Positions 15,101 through 30,100 of a stretch of DNA of 39,170 nucleotides are shown here, in pieces. How positions within the stretch are numbered: position 1 is the stretch's first letter; each line of letters opens with the position of its first letter. The position numbers were made by a program, and so were the translations under genes. The notes under the pieces were generated by a model. It saw only the letters and a list, made by a program, of their open reading frames with translations, was not told where the DNA came from and did no database searches. This DNA is from Nitrosomonas sp. GTDB lineage: Bacteria; Pseudomonadota; Gammaproteobacteria; Burkholderiales; Nitrosomonadaceae. The stretch spans positions 1-39,170 of the forward strand of contig BQJA01000027.1 in assembly GCA_021604405.1 (NCBI GenBank), written 5' to 3'.

Positions 15101-18100
15101 GTCTGGAATGGGATGGTTCTGATGTCGTCACTTCCTGGACGGATATTAGCGGTAATGCCGTTCACCCCACAGTGGTGGCTACACCTGATTACAACCCTTC
15201 TTCTCTCAATTTTAACGAAGGTGTTGTGCTTCAAGGACTTGCTACGACTGAATATTTTGATTTTGGCAACCTGGCCTTTAATAATGGATTTACTGGCGGC
15301 CAGGCCTTTGTGGTCACCTACCAACATGTAGCAGATGTCACCTCCAATGAGCAAACTGGTTTGTGGCGTATTGGAGGAAATTCTAATACCCACGTCATTC
15401 ATACTAATGAGAATATTTACGAGAGCTTCGGTAAAAGCAGCCGGATTGACAATGTAACACCACCTTTTGCTCCTAATGAACCTCGTATCTATTCCGCCAG
15501 TCAATCTGTGGCTGCACAGGCTGACCTATATATGAATGGTATTAATTTCCATTCAAGTGTTAGACCGACTCACTTCCCTAACGAACCGGTTTGGTTGGGG
15601 CGTAATCGACTTAGTAATGAATACGATGGTGATATTCAAGAATTTATATTGTATGATAGAGCCTTGTCTACCGATGAGCAGGAAAAAGTACAAAGTTATT
15701 TGGCCACCAAATATGGCCTGAGCCTCAACCATGACTACCAGACCAAAGATGGGGTAGTCTATTGGGATTTAACCGCCAATACCGGATATAATGAAATGAT
15801 AGCCGGTTTGGGGAGAGATGATGATGCAAGCTTGCACCAAACCATGTCCCGCACCGCTGACCTGGACCAGTTCCTGACTATCGCGGCGGGTAGTGGCGTA
15901 GCCGTCACTACGGCTACCAACAAATCCAATCGGGATACCGATGGTAATACCATTGTGGCCGATGAATCTTATTTGCTTTGGGGATCAAATGGGGGGTCAA
16001 CTGGTTTTGGCACCGATGTTTCTGCCGTTGGCGGAGCTTCCAATACTCGGACAAATAGAATCTGGAAAGTAAATAAAACCAACTGGACCGATCAGATGGT
16101 GACGGTCTGTTTTGAAGAGGCTAACTTTGAAAATTATTACCTCTTGGTTAATAATACGGACGATGCTTTTCCTGCTTTTGATCAGGAGATGGCCATTGAT
16201 GAGGCTACTGGTTGTATAACAATCAATAGCAGTATATTGCCAGATGGAGCTTATTTCACGCTGGGGCGTTCTTCTTCTGGCCCAGGTTGTGTAGCGGCCA
16301 ATCTACAGTTTTGGCTGAGAGCAGATGAGCAAGTGGAAGTTGATGGAAACAACAATATAACTTCCTGGAGCGATCGCTCACCGAATGAATATCATCCGGA
16401 TGTGATTGTAGGAGATCCTAACTGGCAACCAAGTGCCTTAAATTACAACCCTACCGTAGATTTGGATGGCAATGATTACCTGAGGTTAGATAATGCAGCA
16501 TATAATACATTTCCTGCCAGCTTTACGGAAGGAGAGGTCTTTTCTGTATTAAAAGTTGAAACGCCCGCCGCTAATTCAGGGCCCCCATTATATTTTGGAG
16601 GATCGGCTACCGGCTGGTATAACCATAGCAATGGCTACATTTATGACAACTTTGGAACCAACCAGCGCAAAGCCTGGAAACCGGATAATGTGGCGTTGGG
16701 AGCACTCGAAGGCGGCGGTACCGTCTCGGGACCTGATGTGGATTTGACGCAATTCCATCTTTTAAATGCCTATAGTGCGGCCAATGATTGGGTGACCAGT
16801 TTCAATGGTATTCCTGCTTATACGGATAATGTCACCGCAGTCAGCTTTGGCATGGCGAGTAATGTATTGATCGGTGCTCGCTCAGGAGCTATTTTCTATG
16901 GTGAAATGGCGGAAGTCATCCTATACGATCGCAAGCTGACGACCACCGAACGACAACAAGTAAATAGTTACCTGGCCATTAAATACGGCCTTACTTTAGG
17001 ACACGATTACTTGGCTGGTGATGGTGTAACCAAAGCTTGGGATTACACGGCAAATGCCAGCTATAATAACGATATAGGAGGTCTTGGCCGCGATGATTGC
17101 CAGAGCTTGAACCAAAAACAGTCCAAAAGTATTAATACGGATGCCCTGGTGTCCATGAGTGTTGGAGGTGAATTATTTGTTAGCAACACGGCAAACACCA
17201 ATACGATTACTACTGATAATAGTTACCTCGTATGGGGTAATGATGATGGCGCTGCTGGCTTTAGCGAAGACGTATCCGGTATCGGAAATTCTACCATTCG
17301 CATGCAAAGAGTCTGGTCAGTGGATAAAACCAACTGGACAGATCAAAACATCACCGTTTGTTTTGATGCGGCCGACCAGGAAAACTACTACCTCTTGGTT
17401 AACAATAGCGACGAGGCTTTTCCTGCTTTTGATCAGGAATTGGCGATTGACCCCACAACGGGTTGTGTCACGCTTAATAGCAGCCTCCTCCCAGATGGAG
17501 CCTATTTTACGCTTGGCCGGGCAGCCAGCGGGCCGGGTGCTGTAGCTGCAGATCTTCAATTGTGGCTCAGATCAGATGATGTAGGCCCAGGTAATATGGT
17601 CAACGGTGTAGGTTGGGAGGATTTTTCAGGTAATAATAATCACTTTAGTACGGTCATTAATGATCCAGCACGGATAGATGCCGGACTTAATTTTAATGAC
17701 TACATGGATTTTGATGCTAATGACCGCTTGGACAAAACAAGTTTTACTACTTCTTTTTCTGAAGGAGAAACATTTATGGTTTTACAAGCAAGAGCAAGCA
17801 TAGGTCATGCCGTTGATTTTGGAGGCCATAGCAATATGCACTACCGTGCTGATAATACCGTTTATGAAGGTTTTGGAACAACGGACCGAATTGGGTGGAA
17901 CACCATGACTGGTGCCATACTTGATGCTCATGCTGGTTTGGCCATTGATATTACATCTTCCTTTGCTCCCGCAAATTGGAATATACACAATACTTTTGCA
18001 GAATCTAATAACTGGGGTTCAGGGTTTAATGGATTTATTCAGGCAACAACCTCTATTAATTCGGTGAATTTTGCAGGCGCAACTAATCGAATAGGTTATG

Positions 18101-21100
18101 GTACAAATCAATATTTTGATGGGAATATAGCAGAAGTAATCTTGTATGATCGGGTTCTAACGCTTGAAGAACGTCTACGGGTTAATAGTTATTTAGCCAT
18201 CAAATACGGTGTTACGCTGGATCAAAGCACTGCCACCGACTACCTGGCCAGCGATGGCAGCTTGATGTGGGAAGCCTCCGCCAACGCGGGGTTTGAAAAC
18301 GATATTGCAGGTCTTGCTAGAGATGATCAGCAGGGACTGAATCAAAAACAGGGCCGCAGCATCAATAGCGATGAGGTCATGAGCATGGCACTCGGCGATA
18401 CCACTTGGAGTAGCAATGCGCTCAATCCCGAAACGATTACCACCGATAATACTTATTTGGTATGGGGTAATAATGATGGTTCGACCGAATTATTAACAAT
18501 GGTATCCGGTGCTTCGGCCAATACTCGGATGGATCGGGTATGGAAAGTAGACAAATCAGCAAGTTGGGCAGATCAGAATGTGACGATCTGTTTTGAAGGA
18601 TATGGCAGTAATAATTACCTTCTCATTAGTAATGCGGACAATACCTTTGGAACGATTGACCAGGAATTGCCGCTTGGCGCTAACGATTGTATTACATTCA
18701 ATAGTAGCCTACTTCCCGATGGCGCTTATTTCACCCTCGGTACGGATATCAAAGGACCGGGCTGTGTTACTTCGGGCATCCAAACCTGGCTGCGGGCCGA
18801 TGACGGTGCCGCGAATGGTGCCGATTGGAACGATATCAGTGGAAAGGACAATCATGCGACTCAACCTACGGCTGGTAATCAACCCGTCGTTGTAACCGAT
18901 GGGATCAACTTTAATCCTGCCCTCGAATTTGATGGCTCTAATGATCTCATGAATTTTAATACAAACTTGGGATTAATTGGCTCTAATCCGGCCTTTACCC
19001 TGGCAGGTGTAATGGTCTTTCAAACAGCTACCACTACCAAAAATCCAGTTATCGGGGTTAACGGTTGTGGATCTGGGTTGGGCTGGTACGACGAAAATAA
19101 CGGATTGATGGGTATTACAAGGTGTGGTGTGAGTGGTATTTATGGGAACCCTGTCAATGATAATGAAGTCACCCTCAGGAGTGTAACTCACGATGGAGCC
19201 TCTGCCTATAGCTTTTACAAAGAAGCCAACGAAGTCAACAGTGCCTCAGGTCAGATTTTTGCAGATGTTAATAAGAACCTGGGGTATATGAACGGTGATT
19301 ATTTCGATGGTTATATGAGTGAGATTATTGTCTATGATCGGGTATTAACAACTAATGAATTACAAAGGGTTCATTCCTACCTGGCAATAAAATATGGACT
19401 CACTTTAGATCAAACGCCTTCTCAGGACTACCTCGATTCTAATGGAGATACTTACTGGGCTAATGATGGTACCTATGTGCACAATATTACAGGTATTGGT
19501 CGAGATGATTGTACCGGTCTGAACCAGGAACAATCCAGATCAGTGAATGATGACGCATTGGTAACCATAGGGCATACAAGTATTTATGATAATAATACAC
19601 TCAATAATGCCGATGCTAATGATCTGCCGGACAAAAGTTTCTTTGTTTGGAGCAATGATGGAGAAATCGGCCAGGAAGCATGTTTTACTTCCAGTTCAAT
19701 TGAAGGTGGTTTAAATGCCAATGTCCGAATGGATAGGGTTTGGAAAGCAACCAAAACCAATTGGACCGATGTTGAAGTACAGTTATGTTTTGACTATGAA
19801 GATACCCCAGGCACCCAGTATTTATTGCTGAGCGGTGATTCTACTTTTGCTGCTGTTGATGATGAAATAGAACTGGTAGCCGTAGGAGACCAGTATTGCG
19901 TAACCATTAATACGGGTATGTTTGCCGATGGAGAATTTTTCACATTTGGTCTGTCTCAAAAATCCCCTGCCTGCACTGGCGAAGACCTCGCCCTATGGCT
20001 ACGTGGTGATGACGGCAACGGCGACGGTTCCATGTGGATGGATTACAATGGCACTGGCGTAACAGCAGTTGCTATGGTCAATCAGCCTATCCGTACCAAT
20101 GGAGCGATGAATTTCAATACGGCCCTGGTATTTGATGGCACCAATGACGATATGTCGATTCCGGTAGATCAGCAAGGTTGTTTCCCCACCGGAAATGATC
20201 CACGAACGGTCTTTGTGGTCGCTCAACCTAATTCTTCAGCTAATCGGACCGTCTTTAATTACGGAGACAATACGGCCAACCAAAACCAGTCCTGGCGATA
20301 TGAGGCCAGTGGAACTATACGTGCCATTGGTTTTGGCAATGACTTTACTTCAGCCAATGCTTATACACCTGGTTCTCCGGTGATCAATATGTTTGACCAC
20401 GACGGAGCAACAGCAACGATTAATCGCGATGGTGCCCTGGTGACGGCTAGTGCCGAAGTTTACAACACGCAATTGCTTGATCCTGCTACCATTGGTTCTC
20501 GGCTGCCTGCAGCAACTGAATATTTTCAAGGCCCTATCGCAGAGATCATCATTTATAATGATACCATTAGCCCTGAAGCTACTCAAAGAGTCAATACTTA
20601 TTTGGGTATCAAGTACGGTATCACGCTAAGTGGTGACAATGACAATGATGCAACAGCCTTTGAAGCCCCCAATGGCGATGGCGTACATGAAGGCGACTAT
20701 GTAACCTCCGACGGAACGGTAGTGTGGGATGCCTCTGCCAATAGCGATTATCACTTCGATATCGCCGGCATTGGTCGCGAGGATTGTAACGATTTGAATC
20801 AAAAACAATCCAGTTCGGTCAACGATGATGCGACCGTAACCTTGTCCCTGGGCGGTACGGTAGAAATGGATAATATTTATAATGCAACGACCATTACCAA
20901 CGATGTCTCCTTTTTACTCATCGGTAATAATGATCAACCGAAATTATTTACTCAAAACGTTACTGGTGTAGATTCCAAGGTGCGCATGGAGCGCGTTTGG
21001 ACGGTCCGCAAAACCAACTGGGATGATCAGGATATCACCCTTTGTTTTGATCATGCTATTTTGGATAATTACCACTTACTCATCAGTAATGCCGATGAAA

Positions 21101-24100
21101 CCTTTGCCACTATTGATACGGAATTGCCTATTAGTACCGGCGATTCTTGCGTGACCTTCAATTCCAGCCTCTTGCCGGATGGTGCCTTCTTTACCCTCGG
21201 CAGGGTTTCTGTAGGCCCAGGTTGTGTAGCGGCCAGTCTACAGTTTTGGCTGAGAGCAGATGAGCAAGTGGAAGTTGATGGAAACAACAATATAACTGCC
21301 TGGAGCGATCGTTCACCGAATGAGTACAACCCTGATGCAATTGTAGGAGATCCTAATTTGCAAACCAGTGCCTTAAATTACAACCCAACTGTAGATTTGG
21401 ATGGTAATGATTACCTGGTGCTGAATAATGCAGCTTATAATACATTTCCGGCTAGCTTTGCGGAAGGAGAGGTCTTTTCTGTATTAAAAGTTGAAACGCC
21501 CGCCGCTAATTCAGGCTCCCCATTTTATTTTGGAGGATCGGCTACCGGCTGGTATAACCATAGCAATGGCTACATTTATGACAACTTTGGAACCAACCAG
21601 CGCAAAGCCTGGAAACCGGATAATGTGGCGCTGGGAGCACTCGAAGGCGGCGGTACCGTCTCGGGACCTGATGTGGATTTGACGCAATTCCATCTTTTAA
21701 ATGCCTATAGTGCAGCCAATGATTGGGTGACCAGCTTCAATGGTATTCCTGCTTATACGGATAATGTCACCGCAGTCAGCTTTGGCATGGCGAGTAATGT
21801 ATTGATCGGTGCTCGCTCAGGAGCTGTTTTCTATGGTGAAATGGCGGAAGTCATCCTATACGATCGCAAGCTGACGACCACCGAACGGCAACAAGTAAAT
21901 AGTTACCTGGCCATCAAATACGGCCTTACTTTAGGTCACGATTACTTGGCCGGTGATGGGGTAACCAAAGTATGGGATTATACGGCAAATACTAGCTATA
22001 ATAACGATATAGGTGGTATTGGCCGCGATGATTGCCAAAATTTACACCAAAAACAATCAAAAAGCGAAAATACGGATGCCTTGGTGGCTATGAGCCTTGG
22101 CGGATTGGCAGCAGAGAATATGGCCAATACCAATGCCTTTAGTGTCGATACCTCGTTTGTGGTATGGGGGAATGATGATGGAAAACGTTTTGGCACCACC
22201 GCTGGCCTTCCTGGTGGTTTGCCCGCAAGCGTGACGTCTTGGTTTGAACGCAAATGGAAAGTGCAACTGACCGGAACGACACCTTCTTCGGTGACGATTT
22301 CAATCCCTGCCAGTGGATTCTCTGGTTTTGATCCCAATGAGGATTATTATTTGTTACTATCGGATGATGAGGCCTTTTCCAGCCCACAAGCAGGAGCCTT
22401 CACTTTTGATGGAACTAACTATAATTATACCCTGGATTTATCTAGTTATGATACCAATACGGATGACTTTGTCTACTTCACTTTGGGTGGAGCAGAGTTG
22501 CCTCCGGTATCCAATATGGCAGATGCCTATATTTATATTGTAGATAATGGCGCAAACCCCGGTATCTATGTCTGGGCCAATAATGGAGATGGTACTTTCA
22601 AGGAATGTTATTTCCATACAGGTGGCTTTGATCGTGATGGAACGGGTTCTGAAGTGGCTGGGGTAGAAAACTATAATGCTACCTTCTTTAACGATGTAAC
22701 AGGTGATGGTATAGCAGATATTGTACATGTCACTGAAAATGATGGCAACTCCATCCATGTTTGGGCTGGTGATGGCTATGGTGGATTTAGCACGACTCGG
22801 ATTTCTACCACAAATATGTCTAATGCTGATGTAAATAGCGGCGTCTTTGCCGGAATTACAGGTGCTGAAGAGTCCTTCTTGGAAGATGTGACTGGAGACG
22901 GTATTCTCGATTACATTTATTCTGGAGATGCCAGTCGTATTCATGTCTGGGAAGGTAATGGTGATGGTACTTTTCAAATTAATAATATCACGACGAATTT
23001 AACTGGGCAACTTGGCCACAATACTTCCGGTCAGGATGCTAATCAATACTTCTACCTTCGGGATATGAATGGAGACACCAACCTCGATTTGGTAGGTGCA
23101 ATTGACATCGCATCTAACACCATCCATGTCTGGCCGGGTAACGGCGACGGCAGCTTTGATCCTACGCCCATTAATACAACTGGAATTGCAGAAACAGGCA
23201 TGGTAACCTACGGTTTTGCCGGGGTAGGTCTTGGCGAAAAAACCTTCTTTGAAGACGTCACCGGTGATGGCGCTCCTGACCTATTGGTTGTGAACGAAAA
23301 CAACGGTGGCGGTACCGCCTGGGTGTGGGAAAATAATGGTGATGGTACCTTCCCATTGGATACTTCCTTTGCTACTATATTAACTGCTCCCACGACGGCT
23401 GCTGGCCGTGACGGCGATGAAGACACCTTTGTTGCTGACGTGACTGGAGATGGTATCATGGATATTGTACATGCGGAAGCCAATGCAGGCTATGGCGACA
23501 ATCGGGGATTATGGGTATGGGCTGGTAATGGTGATGGCACCTTTGTTGCTGAGCCGATTTCTACCACTTTAGGAGGTGGTCTGCAAGGCTTTAGCGCTGG
23601 TCAATCGAATGTGGCTTCTTCCTTCCTGGGCATAGGTACCTTCCGCAGTGATGCGCTGCGTAGTGCTATAGCTAATGCGGAATGTATTGGCGGGACGGTC
23701 AATAGTTATGCTGCGGTAGAAGAAGTTTGTTACAATACCCTCAAAGTAGATGATGCTTCCGGTTTTGAAGAAGGAAATAAAATTTTGGTGATCCAACATG
23801 GCGGGGCCATCATTGATGAAAGCAATACCCTCGATTTTGGTACAGTGATCGACTATAGCAGTGCGGGTAAATACGAAGTCAATGAAATCGAACGGATTAT
23901 CAATAATGAGATAACCCTGAAATTCGAGTTCCTGAATAGCTACGGAGCAGCAGACCGGGTACAAATTGTAACAATGCCTCAATATGGGAACGTGATTGTT
24001 TATGAAGATATTACAGCTCTGGATTGGGATGGCAATAAGGGAGGTGTGGTTTCATTATTAGCAGATACGGTGTTTATGGGCGCAGATATTAATGTTCAGG

Positions 24101-27100
24101 GACTAGGTTTCCAAAGGGGCTTCCGTTCTGGTAATTTTTACAATGGAACAGGATATACTGATTATTTTTATGGTGCCTCCAATGTATCTGCTTTTAAAGG
24201 AGAAGGTATCGCCAATTTCATTACAGACAAAGAGCGAGGCCGCGGTGCCCAGGCTACAGGCGGTGGTGCTGGTACGGCTGTCAATGGCGGCGGTGGCGGT
24301 GGTAGTAACTATGGAAAAGGCGGTGATGGTGGTGCCTCATTTGGAATTGGTGGTTATGCACAGTCAGCTGTGATAAATAATAGCGAAAATCGTATTTTCT
24401 TTGGCGGCGGCGGCGGTGGCGGCCAAATGAATGACTCACAAGGTAATCATGGTGCAGACGGTGGTGGAATAGTTTTACTTTCTGGCAGTGTGCTATTTGG
24501 TAACAATGGGACCATAAATGTTAGTGGTAACAATGCACCAAATGCGGGTATTGATGGTGCTGGTGGTGGTGGTGGCAGTGGATCAATCGTATTGAATTTT
24601 GATGATGTTCTAGGAGCCTTAACGCTTACAGCTGCTGGTGGTAAAGGTGGAAATGCTGCGTCTGGTCACGGTGCAGGTGGTGGTGGCGGCGGAGGTACCG
24701 TTTGGAGTAAAAATGCGTTGTTGGATAATGTCGACATTACGTTGGACGGTGGTGCAATTGGCTCATCAGGAGCTCCAAGTGGCAAATTAGGAGAAGCAGG
24801 CGGTACTTTAACCGGTCTTAATATTCCGGTAGCCTCCGTAGAACCAGCCATGATGGTCACCTGTATCTCCGGCGTAGTCAACGAATATGCCGCAATTACC
24901 CGCGTGTGTGATTACAACTTCAAAGTAGACGATGCCTCCGGCTTCAAGGTGGGAGACAAAGTCATCATCATGCAAATGCAAGGTGCGACCATTGATGAAA
25001 CCCAAACGGCTAATTTTGGCATGATTACCGACTTGAACAATGCCGGAAAATTTGAATACAACGAAGTTAGAGAAGTGACTGGAAATGTCATAGGTATGGC
25101 TTTTGAAACCTTATTCGATTTTGAAGCCACCGGCAGTTCCCAAATCATAAAGGTACCCGTATTTGACGACGACCTGGTGTATGTAAGCGGTACCGTAACT
25201 GCCCTACCTTGGGATGGCACCAAAGGCGGTATTGTCGCTTTTGAAGTCACCGGAGAGCTGGAGCTGGGTGCTGATATCGATGTCAGCGGCCAGGGATTCC
25301 GTGGTGGATTGGATAGCCCACTTAATGCTGTGGCCAATGTGGATGACTTCTATGCTAATAGTAGCGGTCGTGCTGGTCAGAAAGGGGAAGGTATTGCCAA
25401 CTATATTACCAGTAAAGAATATGCTCGGGGTCCACAAGCCAACGGTGGTGGTGGCGGTAATGCCCACAACGGTGGTGGTGCTGGTGGTTCCAATTTTGGC
25501 GCCGGTGGATTAGGTGGCGCACCCACCGATAGTGATCCCAATGGACAAGGGATGTCAGGCATCACCTTGGATACTTATTATTCTCCTGCCGAACAGCGCC
25601 TCTTCCTTGGTGGCGGTGGTGGCGGCGGCCATGATAATAATAACCAGGGAACTGCTGGACAAAGTGGTGGTGGTATTGTATTCATCAAGGCGGCTTCTGT
25701 AACAGGCAATAGTAATATGATTACCGCTAACGGTAATGATGTGACAGCGATCGGTGGGATTGATGGATATGGTGGTGCTGGTGCCGGTGGTACTGTAGTG
25801 CTGGATATTTCTTCCTTTTCTGATAACCTAACCATTACTGCAAAAGGCGGTGAAGGCGGTAGCGGAACGTTTGCTGGTTGCGTCGGCCCCGGTGGCGGTG
25901 GCGGTGGCGGTCTGGTTTGGACCTCTATTCCATTACCAGGAACAGTGACGACCCAATTAGATGGTGGTCAACCAGGAGAGGTTGCTAGTGGATGTGCTGC
26001 TGGCCTGAACAATCTGGCAACAGCTGGTGCCAATGGAGGAATCCTTGATAATTTGGATCTAAGCGGTCTAACGGGCTCAACAGCCGTATTAGCCAATCTT
26101 AGCTTCCTTTCCAATTGCGACCTGGCCCTTTGGCTCAAAGCCGATGATGGTCCAAATACCACCACAGACGGTGACCCAATCGATAGCTGGGCTGACCAAA
26201 CCAGTGGTGCACATGATGCAATTCAGACAGGGGCCAATCGCCCAACTTTTGAAAATGATGTAGATAATCTGTTTAATTTTAATCCAACAGCCTTATTTAC
26301 TATGCCGCAGTTTATGGAAAATAGCACCTTCCCCTTATTGGATAAGAATGCTTATTCCATGTTTGCGGTGCTGGAACGAGACTTGGCTTCTACCTGGTCG
26401 GGTATTTTTTCTCCCAATCATGGTGCAAATGCCGGACAACCGATGTTGACCTACATTAATACTTCCACTAATGTTGGTATGAATGCAACCGATATTTCTG
26501 CAACTAATGTGAGTGTCCTTGATCCTCAGGATGGGCATTTTGTCATTCGGAATATTGGTGAAGCAGGTACTATTGACGTTACCATGAATGGTTCCCTTTC
26601 TGCCAGTGGAGCCTACTCGTGGGCGCAAAGTGGTAGCCTGACGGGTTATCTGCTGGGACGGCATGATGACGTCGCTGCTTATGTCCTACGAGGAAACATG
26701 GCCGAGGTATTAGTCTTTGAAAATACCTTAACGCCCACCCAGATTGAAATTGTAGAAACCTATCTGGCGCTCAAATATGGCCTTACTTTGGGGCATCAAT
26801 ATGCCTCTAGTGATACTACGATACTCTGGGATTGGAGCAATACTGGTGGTTTTGACAATGATATTGCAGGTCTTGGCCGCGATGCCAACTCTATGTTGGA
26901 TCAAAAGCAGTCAAAGAGCAAAAATGGTGATGCACTGGTGACTATTGGTCATACCAGTATCGAAGCTACCAATCAGGATAATGCCAATAGTTTAACCGAT
27001 CAAAGCTTCCTGATTTGGGGTAATGACGATGGCGCTTTTGACTGGCAAAATACAGAAACACCGGCCGGACGCATCCGCCTTACCCGCGAATGGCGTGCAG

Positions 27101-30100
27101 AAGAAACGGCTACAGTAGGTACGGTAAAAGTGCAGGTGCCTGATGATGGCAGTAGCCTGACTACAACCTTGCCAATTGAAACGACCACCGTCTATCTATT
27201 GGTTGATGATGATGGCGATTTCTCTGCGGGTACCACCGAAGTAGCCATGACTTTGAATGGCGACAACTGGGAAGCAGATTATGATTTCACTGGAGTGAGT
27301 TATTTCACTTTTGCTACAGAAGTTCCTGCTGCACCAGGATGTGTGACGGCAGATCTAAATCTTTGGCTCAAAGCCGATGCAGATGTTTTTGCCGATGCTG
27401 CCGGAACAACGGACGCTTCTGATAATGGTGCCGTAGGCAGTTGGTATAGTCAGACAACGATAGTTTCAGAGGCTCAAAAATCGCCTACAACCAATGTCAA
27501 ATGGCAAGCCAATAGTATCAATTTTAACCCGGCAGTCACTTTCGATGCTGGGGCCAATCAAGTTTTGAGCGGCACAGGTATTGCCAATTTTACTGGTGAA
27601 GCCACTGCTTTTGGTGTGGTCATGGATGAAGGGACGGGTTCTGGTTTTACCTTCGGTGCAATATTCTCTACGGCCAATAATGTTGGTGGCGGTGGTCAGG
27701 GTATTGTCCTTAATGCCGATGTCGCTAGCCTGGATGCACCGGGAAGTAATTGTTGCGGAACACCATCCTTAGGTACTATTCCAAGAATAGTTACGGGGGT
27801 ATATCCTGCTCCTGGTACTACATTGACCGGTGCCATGACTTATATGGATGGCGGTAATCTAGCCACTTCAGCCAATTCAGCTGCTTTAACGATAAGCAAC
27901 CAATTCCAGATCGGTGGACGTACTGGCGGTGGCGGCGGTGGATATCCAGGTCGTGTACTCAACGGTAGAATTGGCGAGGTGATTTATTATGCTCGTGAAT
28001 TGGAATCTTATGAGAGAGAACGAATACATACTTATCTAGCCCTAAAATACGGGGCCACATTGGAACATAATTATTACGCCTCCGATTGGGATGGAGCCAC
28101 AGGCACAAGCCTTTGGACCCTCGGTAGTGGCTACGATAACGACATCGCTGGTATTGGCCGGGAAGATTGTCAGGAATTGCATCAGAAACAATCTATGTCC
28201 GTTAATGATGATGCCTTAGTAGCCATTGGCCATGTAGATATTGCTACTGATAATGTCAGCAATACCAACGATTTGGCGGATCAAACCTGGATGCTCTGGG
28301 GTAATGATGATGGCGCCACGACCTTCTCAACAGCAGTAAGCGGCATGATGGGTATCAATACCCGAATGACAAGAATCTGGACCATAGCAGAAACGGGTAC
28401 CGTAGGTGATGTAAAATTAGGCATACCTAATGGCACGGTCTTTACGGATGCTTCTGTCATGAAATTAATAGTTAGCGACGATGGTGTTTTTGATGGAACG
28501 GGAGAGACTATTTACGACCTGACGGATGATGGTACTTATTTCAGTGCAATCGTTGATTTGACAGATGGACAGTTCTTTACCTTTGGAACTTGTGATCTGG
28601 ATGTTGCCACTACAACGATCGCCGAAGATGCAGCGATTTGTTTGGGTGAGGATGGTGTATTTACAGTAACAGCAGGTGGTTTGGCTGATGGTAGTTATAC
28701 CTTCACTTACGACCTTGCTGCACCAAATGCTGCGACCGGACTGATCGCAAGCGTGACGATTGCCTCCGGAACAGGTAGTTTTACCATCCCATCTGCCAAT
28801 CTAACTAGTGCTTCGGCTGCACAAAATGTAACCATTACCACGATAGAAGACGACGACTCTGGTTGTCAGGCAACAGGCTTGACCATTAGTGATGATTTTG
28901 TGATCAATGAATTGCCAGATATCTCAACGCTCAGCCTCAGCGCTGCCGATATTTGTATTGGCGACGATGGTACAGTAGCCGTAATGAGTAGCCTGGCCGA
29001 TGGTTCTTATACCTTTACTTATGATTTATCCGCACCAAACGCCGCAACGGGCCTAATGGCTACTGTAGTGATGTCAGGTGGGACGGGCACGCTGACGATT
29101 CCGTCTGCCGACCTGAGCAATACTGGTGCAACCCAAACAATAACGCTAACCGATATTACAGATGGTAGCTCATGTAGTCCGTCAAGTGCGGTGACTGCAA
29201 GTGATGATTTTGCAATCAATACACTGCCGGATGTATCGACCTTGACCATTGATGCCGCCGATATTTGTGTAGGCGACGATGGTACAGTGACGGTAATGAG
29301 TAGTTTGGCCGATGGTTCTTATACCTTTACTTATGACCTATCAGCACCAAATGCTGCCACGGACCTTATGGCTACGGTAGTTATGTCTGGAGGCACAGGT
29401 GTCTTGACCATTCCGTCTGCCGACCTGACGAATTCAGGAGCTGCACAGACCATTACTTTAACAGGCGTTCAGGATGGTAATAGTTGTGCACCAGTTGCCG
29501 CTATCAGTGCAAATGATGATTTTGCGATCAATGCACTGCCGGATGGTTCGACACTGATGATCAGTGCCGCCGACATTTGTGTGGGTGATGATGGCATAGT
29601 AACCGTAACGAGTAGCTTGGCCGATGCCACTTATACCTTTACTTACGATTTATCTGCGCCGAATGCAGCGACTGATTTGACAGCCATGGTGGTCATGTCA
29701 GGCGGTTCAGGTACGCTGACGATTCCGTCTGCCAACCTGACTAATTCAGGCGCTATGGAAACTATAACCTTGACTCTCGTTGAGGATGCAAACAGCTGTG
29801 CGCCAAGTGCAGTTATTAGTACAAATGATGATTTTGCAATCAATGCACTACCGGATATATCGACCTTGACTATAATTGCAGCAGATATTTGTGATGGCGA
29901 CGATGGCAGTGTAGAGATTACAACTAGTCTGGCTGATGGCACTTATGACTTTACTTATAATTTGGCTGCGCCTAATGCTGCTCCTAGCTTGACGGGAAGT
30001 GTAACCATTAGTGGCGGCAGTGGTACCTTAACCATACCTTCTGCCAATTTAGCCAATACAACCGCTAGTCAAACCGTAACGGTGACTAGTGTACAGGATG

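Larger units (their letters stand above)
15073..22490 (+). repeat. Six tandem LamG plus KYG/GRDD modules (about 1.23 kb each)
   Basis: Within the giant gene. Modules begin with LQxWLRADE-like segments at about 15073, 16306, 17557, 18778, 19988 and 21238. Each has a concanavalin/LamG-like half ending in AEVILYDRxLTxxERQ, then SYLAIKYGLTLxxDY, then DIAGLGRDDxxxLxQKQSxS, then a strand domain with VWxVxKTNWTDQxVTxCF and LLPDGAYFTLG. The middle part corresponds to a family I believe Pfam lists as a DUF (possibly DUF8202). Two cousins follow at 26120-28590. Confidence 0.85.

Noticed and set aside
15073..22490. LamG modules as assembly duplication artefacts
   Set aside because: Apart from the pair 16279/21214 the modules are well diverged with distinct lengths, so they are real paralogous repeats. 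Even the close pair differs at many synonymous sites.
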